From Trachythela sp. YZ-2020 (Eukaryota; Cnidaria; Anthozoa; Malacalcyonacea; Clavulariidae), in assembly GCA_016169945.1 (NCBI GenBank), contig JADLSH010000190.1, positions 4,650,001 through 4,714,000 on the forward strand: 64,000 nucleotides of DNA, in the 5' to 3' direction. The translations under genes and the position numbers were made by a program. This document shows positions 58,501 to 60,946 of this stretch, in pieces (position 1 is the stretch's first letter; each line of letters starts with the position of its first letter). The notes beneath the pieces were generated by a model. That model did no database searches, was not told the DNA's origin, and saw only the letters and a program-made list of their open reading frames with translations.

Positions 58501-60484
58501 CCGTGCTTCATGCGACATAGAATACTATATTTAATGTTTGTGGCAAGCCTACACACTTATCACTGCGAGTATTTAATTTTTCGTCGATGGATCCAGGTTT
58601 TTTCGCAGATGTTCGACAGTAGTTTGCAGCACAAATAAGTGCTGCCGGAGTTTTACCGGAGTTGAACAAACTCCGGCTCCGGCTCAGCTCCGGCAAAATA
58701 GGCCAAGCTCCGGCACTCCGGCGCACAGCACTAATTGCCAGCTATATTGGGTTAATAAAGCCTGGTCTCCATAAAAACACAATTAAGAACTGCAAGAGTC
58801 ACACAATCACAAGAATCGGAGCGAACAACCTACTTCTATGACTCTTGCAACATGACAATTGCAATCATCAACCTATGGTGCAAGTTCTCACAAAAAAATT
58901 GATATGTTTTGATACATTTTAATTAATAGGTGCCAATTTGTTACATGGAAAAACATGGAACATATATAAATTAATCAGGAAGGTCAGAAAGTGTTGCAAA
59001 TTATTTTTAAGAACAACTATTCAAGACAAAACTCGAACTATTATCAAGTAAAGATTCTATATTTTAAATTTCATGTTGAAAACTTGAAATGCATATTATT
59101 TTAGACAAAGCGGAAGTCGTCACGCAAGGGTGCAATACTAAGACGCCATCACCATGACACCAAACTTAACTTCTATAATGTTTTCTGCGTGATCATATTT
59201 CCTTTTGTACAAATTCATGTTCAAAAGCCAAAACTTACCTAAATTTTTTCAATAGTAGAATAAACAACGTGCATAGTTATGCTTGAAATCATGCACCAAA
59301 GCACATCTTGCAAAGAGTGTTCGGAGAAAGCCACTTGACTTTGCTTGCATACACAAATGTTTAATAGCAGAGCTGATTAACCAAAGTAAACACTGCCAAA
59401 AACGCTGTATCTTTTTATTTCGAACCCATAATAACTTTCTAGCCATTTATTTGGCCGTGATGTAATGGGTTTAGACGATAGGCGGACAATAAAGCCTCGT
59501 AATCATTTATTGAAAGAGTAAACATTGCAGAAATTACCACACGTTTGGCCTTTTGAAAATCCGTAATGATCATCGCTTTTAATAATACAAACTCACGCTA
59601 TCGAAATTACGAGCCGGAAATTTTCTATTATGAACTATTATTTGTACAAAATTAAACCATACCTGTGAATTAAACGAATTGCTTTTCTTTATGCTACCTC
59701 TACGTTGTGAATCGAGCTCATTTCCTAAATTGTTTTTTTCCCTCTCGAGTCGTCTCATTTCTGTCTCCTTGGCAGCGAGTTGATGATTTCTTAATTCAAC
59801 CTCTCTCGAAACGGCTTTTAATTGCCTAAACTCTTTCAAAGATTCCCGCTTCGATTCCCTAGTGAGTCTTCGTATTTCTGCATCGTGTTCTTGCTTCATT
59901 TTTCGTATGAGTTCAGCTTTTTCGAAATCAGCTTCGGATTTAATCCTCAAACCTTCCTCCAACCGCCTCTTGTCGTTTCGTAGCGAGATAACTTCGCTCT
60001 TCCAGCGCCTCTCATTTTCGTTTGTCTCGCCGCGGGCTTGCTCGCTAATAATTCGTTTATTCTCCAATTCTAAAATTCTTGTAGTGTTCTTACTTTCTTG
60101 TAATTCCAGCTTTAACGCTCGCATTTCTTCGTCTTTGAGTCGCAGCACTTGACGAAGCTCATACTCCTTTTGCCTCGCAACTGAATCTTTCATTTTTTTC
60201 AGCTCGTACGATTTATCGCTTTCTAATTTCTTGGAGACATTCTCGATGGCTTTTTGCTTCTCGTTATCTAAATTCTCCTGCAGTCGTTTGATTTCCTCTG
60301 CTTTGTCACGATGCACTCTTTTCACGCGATTCTTTTGCTCCGTAAGCTCAGACTTTAGCTTGGAGACATACCGTTTCATTTCATCCTGGTTGCTCCACAA
60401 ACTACCCGATCCACCCTGCTGATTTTGTGTCCTTTTATCTCCCCCATGGGAGCTCTCGTTTGCCATCGGAATTCTTGAAGCCAT
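21475..60484 (-). CDS. RIMBP: RIM-binding protein (RIM-BP/TSPOAP1 family), 26 exons (whole gene span)
   Basis: Presynaptic active-zone scaffold. In known family members the SH3 domains bind proline motifs of RIM and voltage-gated Ca2+ channels. The spliced frame is 2344 aa. Order: coiled coils (about 40-590), including the family motif [20 protein letters not shown] (296-315) and [19 protein letters not shown]3-I (817-880, ending [11 protein letters not shown]); FN3-1 (999-1089), FN3-2 (1091-1186) and FN3-3 (1187-1286); an acidic Ser/Glu linker (about 1290-2080); SH3-II (2085-2147, ALYSYDP ... FVPSNM); SH3-III (2215-2273, ALYDYDP ... GLVPSNFL); and a Lys-rich tail. All 26 exons join in frame. 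Vertebrate RIM-BPs run about 1050-1860 aa; the excess here is mostly the linker. An unrelated gene is nested in intron 3, and CDIPT is divergent upstream. Confidence 0.95.
21654..21881. repeat. 16-bp minisatellite, about 14 copies
   Basis: The unit is ccggaataatggaaca with few variants (aacgg, tacc). Because 16 is not a multiple of 3, it gives long open frames in all three minus frames; these are artefacts, not genes. It sits in RIM-BP intron 25, next to the last acceptor. Confidence 0.95.
22384..22585 (-). mobile_element. SINE family B copy
   Basis: Reverse-strand match to 10266-10612: head gacttcgatggcgcagtcgt (complement of 22560-22580), B-box-like gttcgattctcgc, and core aaaccggagtgcccggaga. 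It lies in RIM-BP intron 25. The rest of this intron (22590-23276) shows nothing I recognise. Confidence 0.7.
23277..23408 (-). CDS. RIMBP: RIM-BP exon 25 (SH3-III end)
   Basis: The exon is 132 nt, phase 0-0, with acceptor tttttcatttag and donor gtatgc. It encodes [17 protein letters not shown], the last strands of SH3-III, and an acidic segment ([13 protein letters not shown]). Confidence 0.95.
23528..23570. repeat. Perfect 15-bp stem, 13-nt loop hairpin
   Basis: ccttgttcaaaagct at 23528-23542 and its exact complement at 23556-23570. It is in RIM-BP intron 24. It is probably the core of a small foldback element, since acaagga motifs continue on both sides. Confidence 0.7.
24088..24159 (-). 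CDS. RIMBP: RIM-BP exon 24 (SH3-III middle)
   Basis: The exon is 72 nt, phase 0-0, with donor gtaagt. It encodes [20 protein letters not shown] then GFFK, the RT-loop and n-Src region of SH3-III. Confidence 0.95.
24269..24361. mobile_element. MITE, aggcctgctctggga family (short copy)
   Basis: Inverted ends aggcctgctctggga and tcccagagcaggcct, with interior (c)ttaaatcgcctta motifs. The longer copy is at 38826-39062. It lies in RIM-BP intron 23. Confidence 0.8.
24489..24740. mobile_element. MITE, gggaactttagatttgac family (full copy)
   Basis: About 40-bp inverted ends (gggaactttagatttgacga and its complement) flanked by TA on both sides, as in Tc1/mariner-type elements. An internal direct repeat of ttgagcacagcaaatctttata occurs. 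The second copy is at 37903-38116. It lies in RIM-BP intron 23. Confidence 0.8.
25330..25677 (-). CDS. RIMBP: RIM-BP exon 23 (SH3-II end, SH3-III start)
   Basis: The exon is 348 nt, phase 0-0, with acceptor tctctgtcccag and donor gtatgt. It encodes [20 protein letters not shown] and FVPSNM (SH3-II), a 67-residue acidic spacer, and [19 protein letters not shown] (SH3-III start). Confidence 0.95.
25806..25892. repeat. (TTTAG)n / (TTTGG)n pentanucleotide microsatellite
   Basis: It starts as tttag units and turns into tttgg units. A GAAAACC-core repeat block follows (25985-26050), like those near 9160 and 12950. It lies in RIM-BP intron 22. Confidence 0.9.
26194..26495. mobile_element. MITE of the acgacgcaatttc family (full copy)
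   Basis: The ends are inverted over about 50 bp: aaggccatgtcacacgagga on the left and its imperfect complement on the right, both followed inward by (a/g)cgacgcaatttc. It is the best-preserved of the copies in this window. It lies in RIM-BP intron 22. Confidence 0.8.
26700..26825 (+). mobile_element. SINE family A copy, 3'-truncated
   Basis: Head ggcaactggactatgcggct and gcgctggatcggaatcgcag, then body gttgcatgttttcgcaactg, stopping at tggtcagata. Confidence 0.75.
27016..28806 (-). CDS. RIMBP: RIM-BP exon 22 (acidic linker and SH3-II start)
   Basis: The exon is 1791 nt, phase 0-0, with acceptor gatttatgtag and donor gtaagc. It encodes 597 residues, mostly Ser/Glu/Asp/Asn-rich and likely disordered, with three tandem 34-residue units at 28190-28494. 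It ends with [20 protein letters not shown] and the acidic RT loop of SH3-II. The open frame runs past the donor to 26785 only by chance. Confidence 0.95.
28190..28494 (-). repeat. Three tandem 102-bp coding units in RIM-BP exon 22
   Basis: Each unit encodes a variant of [20 protein letters not shown] followed by [13 protein letters not shown]. Units 1 and 2 are nearly identical; unit 3 has diverged. The 102-bp length keeps frame. Confidence 0.9.
28917..29187. repeat. Interspersed repeat, copy of 9309-9650
   Basis: It has the same order of blocks as the copy at 9309, with a deletion after ggatagtgcatctgc. The next stretch (29205-29440) matches 5870-6190 inverted. Together these fill RIM-BP intron 21. 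Confidence 0.65.
29543..30543 (-). CDS. RIMBP: RIM-BP exon 21 (FN3-3 and linker start)
   Basis: The exon is 1001 nt, with acceptor tttctttgacag and donor gtagga. It encodes the third FN3 domain ([20 protein letters not shown] ... [16 protein letters not shown]), matching the family's Trp and GESVDS motifs, then 230 residues of acidic linker ending IEIFENLE. Confidence 0.95.
30585..30775. mobile_element. MITE of the acgacgcaatttc family, internally deleted
   Basis: It has ggtctcgttttattttgccg, a shortened middle, and right end cgttgcaagttgcagcaaaa then catggcctt. A right-half fragment follows at 30925-31065. It lies in RIM-BP intron 20. Confidence 0.65.
31114..31404 (-). CDS. RIMBP: RIM-BP exon 20 (FN3-2)
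   Basis: The exon is 291 nt, phase 1-1. It encodes one whole FN3 domain ([20 protein letters not shown] ... [12 protein letters not shown] ... [11 protein letters not shown]). The single-exon domain and symmetric phase fit domain shuffling. Confidence 0.95.
31640..32120. repeat. Degenerate caacaagttgt repeat tract
   Basis: Self-complementary words (acaagttgt, caacaagttg) recur every 10-20 bases. Similar tracts lie at 32790-33035 and 55335-55510. Dispersed family in RIM-BP introns 19, 18 and 2; no coding capacity. Confidence 0.75.
32327..32408 (-). CDS. RIMBP: RIM-BP exon 19 (FN3-1 end)
   Basis: The exon is 82 nt, with acceptor gtatatttacag and donor gtaaga. It encodes [20 protein letters not shown] and ATMVFGP, the last strands of FN3-1. 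Confidence 0.95.
32790..33035. repeat. Degenerate caacaagttgt repeat tract (second)
   Basis: Same word family as 31640-32120. It lies next to the MITE at 33142-33364 in RIM-BP intron 18. Confidence 0.7.
33142..33364. mobile_element. MITE, ccggttgttcaaa family (full copy)
   Basis: Inverted ends ggggccggttgttcaaa and tttgaacaaccggcccc (17 bp exact), 223 bp in all. It ends only 21 bp from RIM-BP exon 18, on the exon's donor side. Confidence 0.85.
33386..33576 (-). CDS. RIMBP: RIM-BP exon 18 (FN3-1 start)
   Basis: The exon is 191 nt, with acceptor aaaacgtatag and donor gttggt (a non-optimal donor). It encodes [20 protein letters not shown], then [20 protein letters not shown]. Confidence 0.9.
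33599..34312. mobile_element. MITE split by a second element (nested insertion)
   Basis: The left part (33599-33745) and right part (34198-34312) together match the family copy at 26194. The interruption, 33746-34197 (about 452 bp), begins ccgtgtcaagcgaaattt and ends in a roughly inverted cgcgttacaccgg. The uninterrupted join is read from catgcccagaaggcaacaaa at 30640. Confidence 0.75.
34509..34681. mobile_element. Short MITE related to 13-1281
   Basis: Inverted ends acgacgtaattctaaaatta and ttagaattttgtgacgtca, 173 bp. It ends 58 bp from the donor of RIM-BP exon 17. Confidence 0.7.
34740..34958 (-). CDS. RIMBP: RIM-BP exon 17
   Basis: The exon is 219 nt, phase 1-1, with donor gtaagt. It is an acidic, polar linker between SH3-I and FN3-1 ([20 protein letters not shown] ...). 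A symmetric cassette. Confidence 0.9.
34959..36596. other. RIM-BP intron 16
   Basis: It holds a dispersed repeat at 35740-36060 (caaaaagtatgttgaaaaac-like and cttcgagtgtatgatatagc blocks) that recurs inverted near 46860-47040. It also has tandem gtgcagtgataaat words at 35100-35160. Nothing else recognised. Confidence 0.55.
36597..36674 (-). CDS. RIMBP: RIM-BP exon 16
   Basis: The exon is 78 nt, phase 1-1, with donor gtaaat. It encodes [20 protein letters not shown] then PKAFS, a charged linker. Confidence 0.85.
36838..37013. repeat. (AAAC)n microsatellite with AAGC/AAAT variants
   Basis: Tetranucleotide array in RIM-BP intron 15. The many Cys/Leu/Val or Lys/Gln-rich frames over it are artefacts. 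Confidence 0.95.
37205..37225 (-). CDS. RIMBP: RIM-BP exon 15 (21-nt microexon)
   Basis: The exon is 21 nt, phase 1-1, between acceptor ttttcttttag and donor gtaaat. It adds seven acidic residues (DDYESE plus a split Gly). Microexons of this size are often regulated in neural genes; that role is inference here. Confidence 0.75.
37373..37484 (-). CDS. RIMBP: RIM-BP exon 14 (SH3-I end)
   Basis: The exon is 112 nt. It encodes [20 protein letters not shown] and [12 protein letters not shown]. The acceptor is tttttaaaaag and the donor gtatag. Confidence 0.95.
37685..37863 (-). CDS. RIMBP: RIM-BP exon 13 (SH3-I start)
   Basis: The exon is 179 nt, with acceptor acattctgtag and donor gtatat. It encodes [20 protein letters not shown] and [13 protein letters not shown]. 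The SPNENPE motif is the RIM-BP SH3-I signature. Confidence 0.95.
37903..38116. mobile_element. MITE, gggaactttagatttgac family (left end truncated)
   Basis: It matches 24489-24740 but lacks the outermost left bases and the internal duplication. It lies between RIM-BP exons 12 and 13. Confidence 0.75.
38337..38510 (-). CDS. RIMBP: RIM-BP exon 12
   Basis: The exon is 174 nt, phase 1-1, with donor gtatta. It is very acidic ([20 protein letters not shown] ... EEELCADK). It precedes SH3-I. Confidence 0.85.
38826..39062. mobile_element. MITE, aggcctgctctggga family (long copy)
   Basis: It has the same ends as 24269-24361 but the interior is expanded with about ten gttaaggcga / gatttaaggcga words. 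It is joined directly to an (AC)n run. Confidence 0.8.
39063..39125. repeat. (AC)n microsatellite
   Basis: About 30 dinucleotide units, one interruption (aaac). It gives a false Cys/Val run on the minus strand. Confidence 0.95.
39150..39540 (+). mobile_element. SINE family A tail fragment plus near-complete copy
   Basis: 39150-39245 is a 3' tail only (tctcgctcgaaatttccatc ... ttctaccgagcgagatgcc). 39289-39540 is a fuller copy with head gcactgcaccggaatcgcag, B-box ggttcgattcc, body and the same tail, ending gccaaaaatttagaaag. The tail repeats suggest a longer consensus of about 240 bp. Confidence 0.75.
39607..39798 (-). CDS. RIMBP: RIM-BP exon 11
   Basis: The exon is 192 nt, phase 1-1. The donor is T-gtaggt, chosen because only it keeps frame into exon 12; the alternative gtatct donor 4 nt downstream breaks frame. 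It encodes a Ser/Asp-rich linker ([20 protein letters not shown]). Confidence 0.8.
40002..40480. repeat. Long (AAACT)n-based satellite tract
   Basis: Nearly 480 bp of aaact units, mixed with higher-order aaacac-taaact and aaacta-taaact groupings. It fills half of RIM-BP intron 10. It is the longest simple repeat in the window. Confidence 0.95.
40758..41010 (-). CDS. RIMBP: RIM-BP exon 10
   Basis: The exon is 253 nt, starting in phase 0 and leaving one base; donor gtaaca. It encodes the end of the coiled coil ([20 protein letters not shown]) and a Ser/Thr/Pro-rich stretch ([12 protein letters not shown]). Confidence 0.9.
41425..41655 (-). mobile_element. SINE family A copy with an opposite-strand tail piece
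   Basis: 41425-41586 is a minus-strand SINE (tail, body gttacgaaaactgcaac, head ctgcgattctggtgcagcgc). 41585-41655 is a tail fragment in plus orientation. The junction suggests insertion of one into another. Confidence 0.7.
41716..41820 (-). CDS. RIMBP: RIM-BP exon 9
   Basis: The exon is 105 nt, phase 0-0, coiled coil ([20 protein letters not shown] ...). Confidence 0.9.
41920..42470. mobile_element. Foldback repeat with a second foldback nested inside
   Basis: The outer repeat has inverted cttggagcaagtct / agacttgctcc-type words and cagtggatcgat(a/c) blocks. The inner element (about 42152-42402) has ends agggccagtttgatatgg and a matching atagccct, with tcgcgacttacaagacgtct-type arms. A fragment of the outer family is near 62500-62600. 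It lies in RIM-BP intron 8. Confidence 0.6.
42560..43238. repeat. Tandem segmental duplication carrying (TTGC)n/(TTTG)n
   Basis: Two units in a row: a gcttgctt-to-tttg microsatellite followed by cttgaatgcgtaattattgc and about 130 bp of shared unique sequence (42738-42872 and 43107-43238). In unit 1 the TTTG run is pure and long; in unit 2 it is broken up. It lies in RIM-BP intron 8. Confidence 0.85.
43580..44279. mobile_element. PIF/Harbinger-like non-autonomous element, TAA TSD
   Basis: Ends gggaccggtcataaagtatg and catactttatgaccgatccc, about 45 bp of inverted repeat including G/C runs. Flanked by TAA on both sides (43577-43579, 44280-44282). A 3-bp TWA duplication is the PIF/Harbinger hallmark. 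No transposase. It lies 46 bp from RIM-BP exon 8. Confidence 0.8.
44326..44448 (-). CDS. RIMBP: RIM-BP exon 8
   Basis: The exon is 123 nt, phase 0-0, coiled coil ([20 protein letters not shown] ...). The donor is gtaata. Confidence 0.9.
44951..45040 (-). CDS. RIMBP: RIM-BP exon 7
   Basis: The exon is 90 nt, phase 0-0, coiled coil ([20 protein letters not shown] ...). Confidence 0.9.
45450..45960. mobile_element. Foldback element with ccatcttgga arms
   Basis: The left arm (about 45480-45670) and right arm (about 45770-45960) are imperfect inverted copies. Shared blocks are cttagttcttgagatatttt, cgccatcttggat and tgacgtcacaagcagggt. It lies in RIM-BP intron 6. Confidence 0.7.
46498..46535. 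repeat. (GA)n microsatellite
   Basis: About 19 dinucleotides, in RIM-BP intron 6 close to exon 6. Confidence 0.95.
46588..46671 (-). CDS. RIMBP: RIM-BP exon 6
   Basis: The exon is 84 nt, phase 0-0, coiled coil ([20 protein letters not shown] ...). The donor is gtgaga. Confidence 0.9.
46672..48272. other. RIM-BP intron 5
   Basis: It contains the inverted relative (about 46860-47040) of the repeat at 35740-36060. It also has a block at 47880-48120 with repeated gtgtaaac(g/a) words, possibly an old foldback element. No exon-like sequence found. Confidence 0.5.
48273..48392 (-). CDS. RIMBP: RIM-BP exon 5
   Basis: The exon is 120 nt, phase 0-0, coiled coil ([20 protein letters not shown] ...). 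The donor is gtaagt. Confidence 0.9.
48478..48905. repeat. Degenerate 17-20-bp minisatellite
   Basis: Units of gtgtccgtattagagag with many variants, over 20 copies, and an internal larger period (the block ending ggggag(g)(a/t)gtccatgcatatt occurs twice). It lies in RIM-BP intron 4. Confidence 0.85.
49306..49395 (-). CDS. RIMBP: RIM-BP exon 4
   Basis: The exon is 90 nt, phase 0-0, coiled coil ([20 protein letters not shown] ...). The donor is gtgagt. Confidence 0.9.
50542..53076 (-). CDS. Nested single-exon multipass membrane protein, Asn/Asp-rich loop
   Basis: An uninterrupted 844-codon gene inside RIM-BP intron 3, same strand; ATG at 53074-53076, TGA at 50542-50544. Residues 1-19 look like a signal peptide. 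Residues 20-213 form an extracytoplasmic-type domain with N-glycosylation sequons and about seven Cys (CC at 183-184). Hydrophobic segments lie near 214-235, 278-316 (two), 404-428, 449-507 (two or three), 733-757 and 764-785. Between them, 526-680 is almost only Asn, Asp and Ser, encoded by AAC/GAC-type triplets. The C-terminus (786-844) is charged. I recognise no family, and no function is assigned. Absence of introns in an intron-rich region suggests retrotransposed or intronless lineage-specific origin. The frame on the opposite strand (50956-51510) is a shadow of the triplet repeat. Confidence 0.85.
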   Translation of the reverse strand: MVPSSLYVLWVYGIVWVTSEPEDRERHLLNASNQTRTSQSSQKDAYKTPASNKKCLLTVNETDLSFLQQLGRNKVVHIVQLDVQFASNMSNFMIKKWRWNWTDNVGQEILAVLAMKHVFITWTLDVGTKTSRVRVIDNPPGCTTSEKEPGDFIARAILKQLSINHEKEMCFDKVSNMFTQTRCCKIFGKDTSTYQCYVRLTESEFVNVLESMQSVYICFLTFGGLFVLIYLCVFLQWQHTNSTNRYYNLTESPMSISSILSMLFWDGYGKFKSFVRRCLYLVVLFLIFWLSKLFDSTYFVVLFSLWAIVFPFIELYKFVECLIPGPSEFPFTRYVLKVFFYLGYDVHDVYLSAKLNVSGGISLITLPFNIKRWKKSLVRFCHDIIARRTLRSSLQHKVLLYSKTGVFCLGFILFVFILQLVFLLIFMGECSFSVIKELLTALSNQNSFWYAIAFLDMFSLLIGLYLLLVSLFFIPGIVISLLSGLILNVVYFFPYIVYISILTFYSWIFWTSVEQQYVILMRLIFDNINNNNMNNNNNNNSNSNNLNNMNNNSNDNDNNDNGNNDNDNYNSDNNNDDNDSNNNTNSDNDNNDNNNSDNDNNDNNDNDSNDNNDNNGNYSNDNNNDNNDNGNNRNDNDNNDNNTGDDNDGDDTDDDDNNPNDNNNPNEIDEDDDSSESGDNEVNQENFRLLNMAETREDNSVVDVDGHSEIVCVVSKVLYDNIRERLLPYHVNLFRFVMNVFGISVFSYLTLTLVRILQASDVTPTVQMLTTFSVSAFPYIMNIVAARKGEELKDAWKEQLKHRVKPLVDKLTADNTELCQTQLIVRHEAFDSIRQDTGINESVV
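51040..51501 (-). repeat. Coding triplet-repeat tract (Asn/Asp/Ser)
   Basis: gttgtt/gtcgtt/gtcatt triplets on the plus strand, encoding residues 526-680 of the nested gene. All alternative frames are open, which explains the artefactual Val- and Thr-rich frames here. Confidence 0.95.
53932..54426. mobile_element. Foldback element, 495 bp, about 125-bp arms
   Basis: Ends tagaggtgttgcaccatcac and its complement. The arms continue through cttatcaagctgg and gttataatgac-type blocks. The centre has ctaacatggcggccaaaaca, similar to the palindrome of 13-1281. It lies in RIM-BP intron 3, upstream of the nested gene (53077-53931 otherwise shows only a hairpin around 53540-53800). Confidence 0.85.
54703..54870 (-). 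CDS. RIMBP: RIM-BP exon 3
   Basis: The exon is 168 nt, phase 0-0. It encodes [20 protein letters not shown], which matches the conserved kALARQRArDL motif of TSPOAP1-type proteins. The donor is gtatga. Confidence 0.95.
55335..55510. repeat. Degenerate caacaagttgt repeat tract (third)
   Basis: Same family as 31640-32120. Its end (gtgcgttttta) is the insertion point of the element at 55517. Confidence 0.7.
55517..55831. mobile_element. PIF/Harbinger-like MITE, TTA TSD
   Basis: Ends aggcctgtt and aacaggcct, flanked by TTA at 55514-55516 and 55832-55834. The interior repeats acaacattgttggtccaaca. The host sequence without the insert, gcgtttttacatg, is seen at about 32091. Confidence 0.8.
55944..56108 (-). 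CDS. RIMBP: RIM-BP exon 2
   Basis: The exon is 165 nt, phase 0-0. It encodes [20 protein letters not shown] and [16 protein letters not shown], the conserved N-terminal coiled-coil motif of RIM-BP/TSPOAP1. The donor is gtatgt. Confidence 0.95.
57848..58756. mobile_element. Small MITE interrupted by a hAT element
   Basis: Ends taacccattaactggcag and ctatattgggtta. The sequence matches the intact copy at 15580-15695, with local duplication of ttagacagagtaaaatactc. It lies in RIM-BP intron 1. The rest of that intron (56109-57847, 58757-59662) shows no exon or clear repeat. Confidence 0.75.
58005..58733. mobile_element. Non-autonomous hAT-like element, 729 bp, 8-bp TSD
   Basis: Ends tagggctgggc and gcacagcacta (9 of 11 matching), flanked by attgccag at 57997-58004 and 58734-58741. 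Subterminal ctccggctccgg repeats occur at both ends, a common hAT feature. No transposase. Confidence 0.9.
59663..60484 (-). CDS. RIMBP: RIM-BP exon 1 (start)
   Basis: ATG at 60482-60484, 822 nt, ending phase 0 at donor gtatgg. 274 residues: a polar Gly/Ser/Gln-rich start, then highly charged coiled coil from about residue 35 ([20 protein letters not shown] ...). A second ATG (residue 7) is nearby. The link to exon 2 rests on matching phase and strand, not on homology of this exon. Confidence 0.8.
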
Positions 60485-60906
60485 AGAAAATATTCAAGCA
60501 ATTGAATTCCCTGGCTTGCAAACCGTATTTGCTATCGCGAAATCTGACAACTGCATAATTTCTGATCCACGCCGATTTCAGCCCTAAAATTACATAATTT
60601 TACTCCTTTGGGACCAAATAGATGATACACGACAATAAAGGTACTCATTTTGATATAATGTTTATTTAAAACACCTTTAAATCAGTTTAAATCAAGCTTA
60701 TTATGCTTGGAAATTTAAACCTTGTATATTTACAACTCTTCGGTACAACATTTGATTATTCGTAATCTTCCTAATAAGGCAAGTGTTACCATATTTGGAA
60801 TGCTCGACCTTGTCGATTTCATTGAAATTTCCATATTGACTTACAAATATAAACTGAAAATTGCTATTGATAATTAAGCGAATTTTTGCTAAAGAATTGC
60901 CACAAA
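60485..60906. promoter_or_regulatory. Divergent promoter interval between RIM-BP and CDIPT
   Basis: 422 bp separate the two start codons on opposite strands. It is AT-rich, with no CpG island and no repeat element recognised, unlike almost every other interval here. It must hold both core promoters and 5' UTRs, unless a noncoding first exon lies elsewhere. Confidence 0.6.
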
Positions 60907-60946
60907 ATGACTGAAAACGTGTTTTTGTTTGTCCCTAATTTGATAG
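60907..60946 (+). CDS. CDIPT: CDIPT exon 1
   Basis: ATG at 60907-60909; 40 nt encoding MTENVFLFVPNLI plus one base of a Gly codon; donor gtaagt. Confidence 0.93.
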
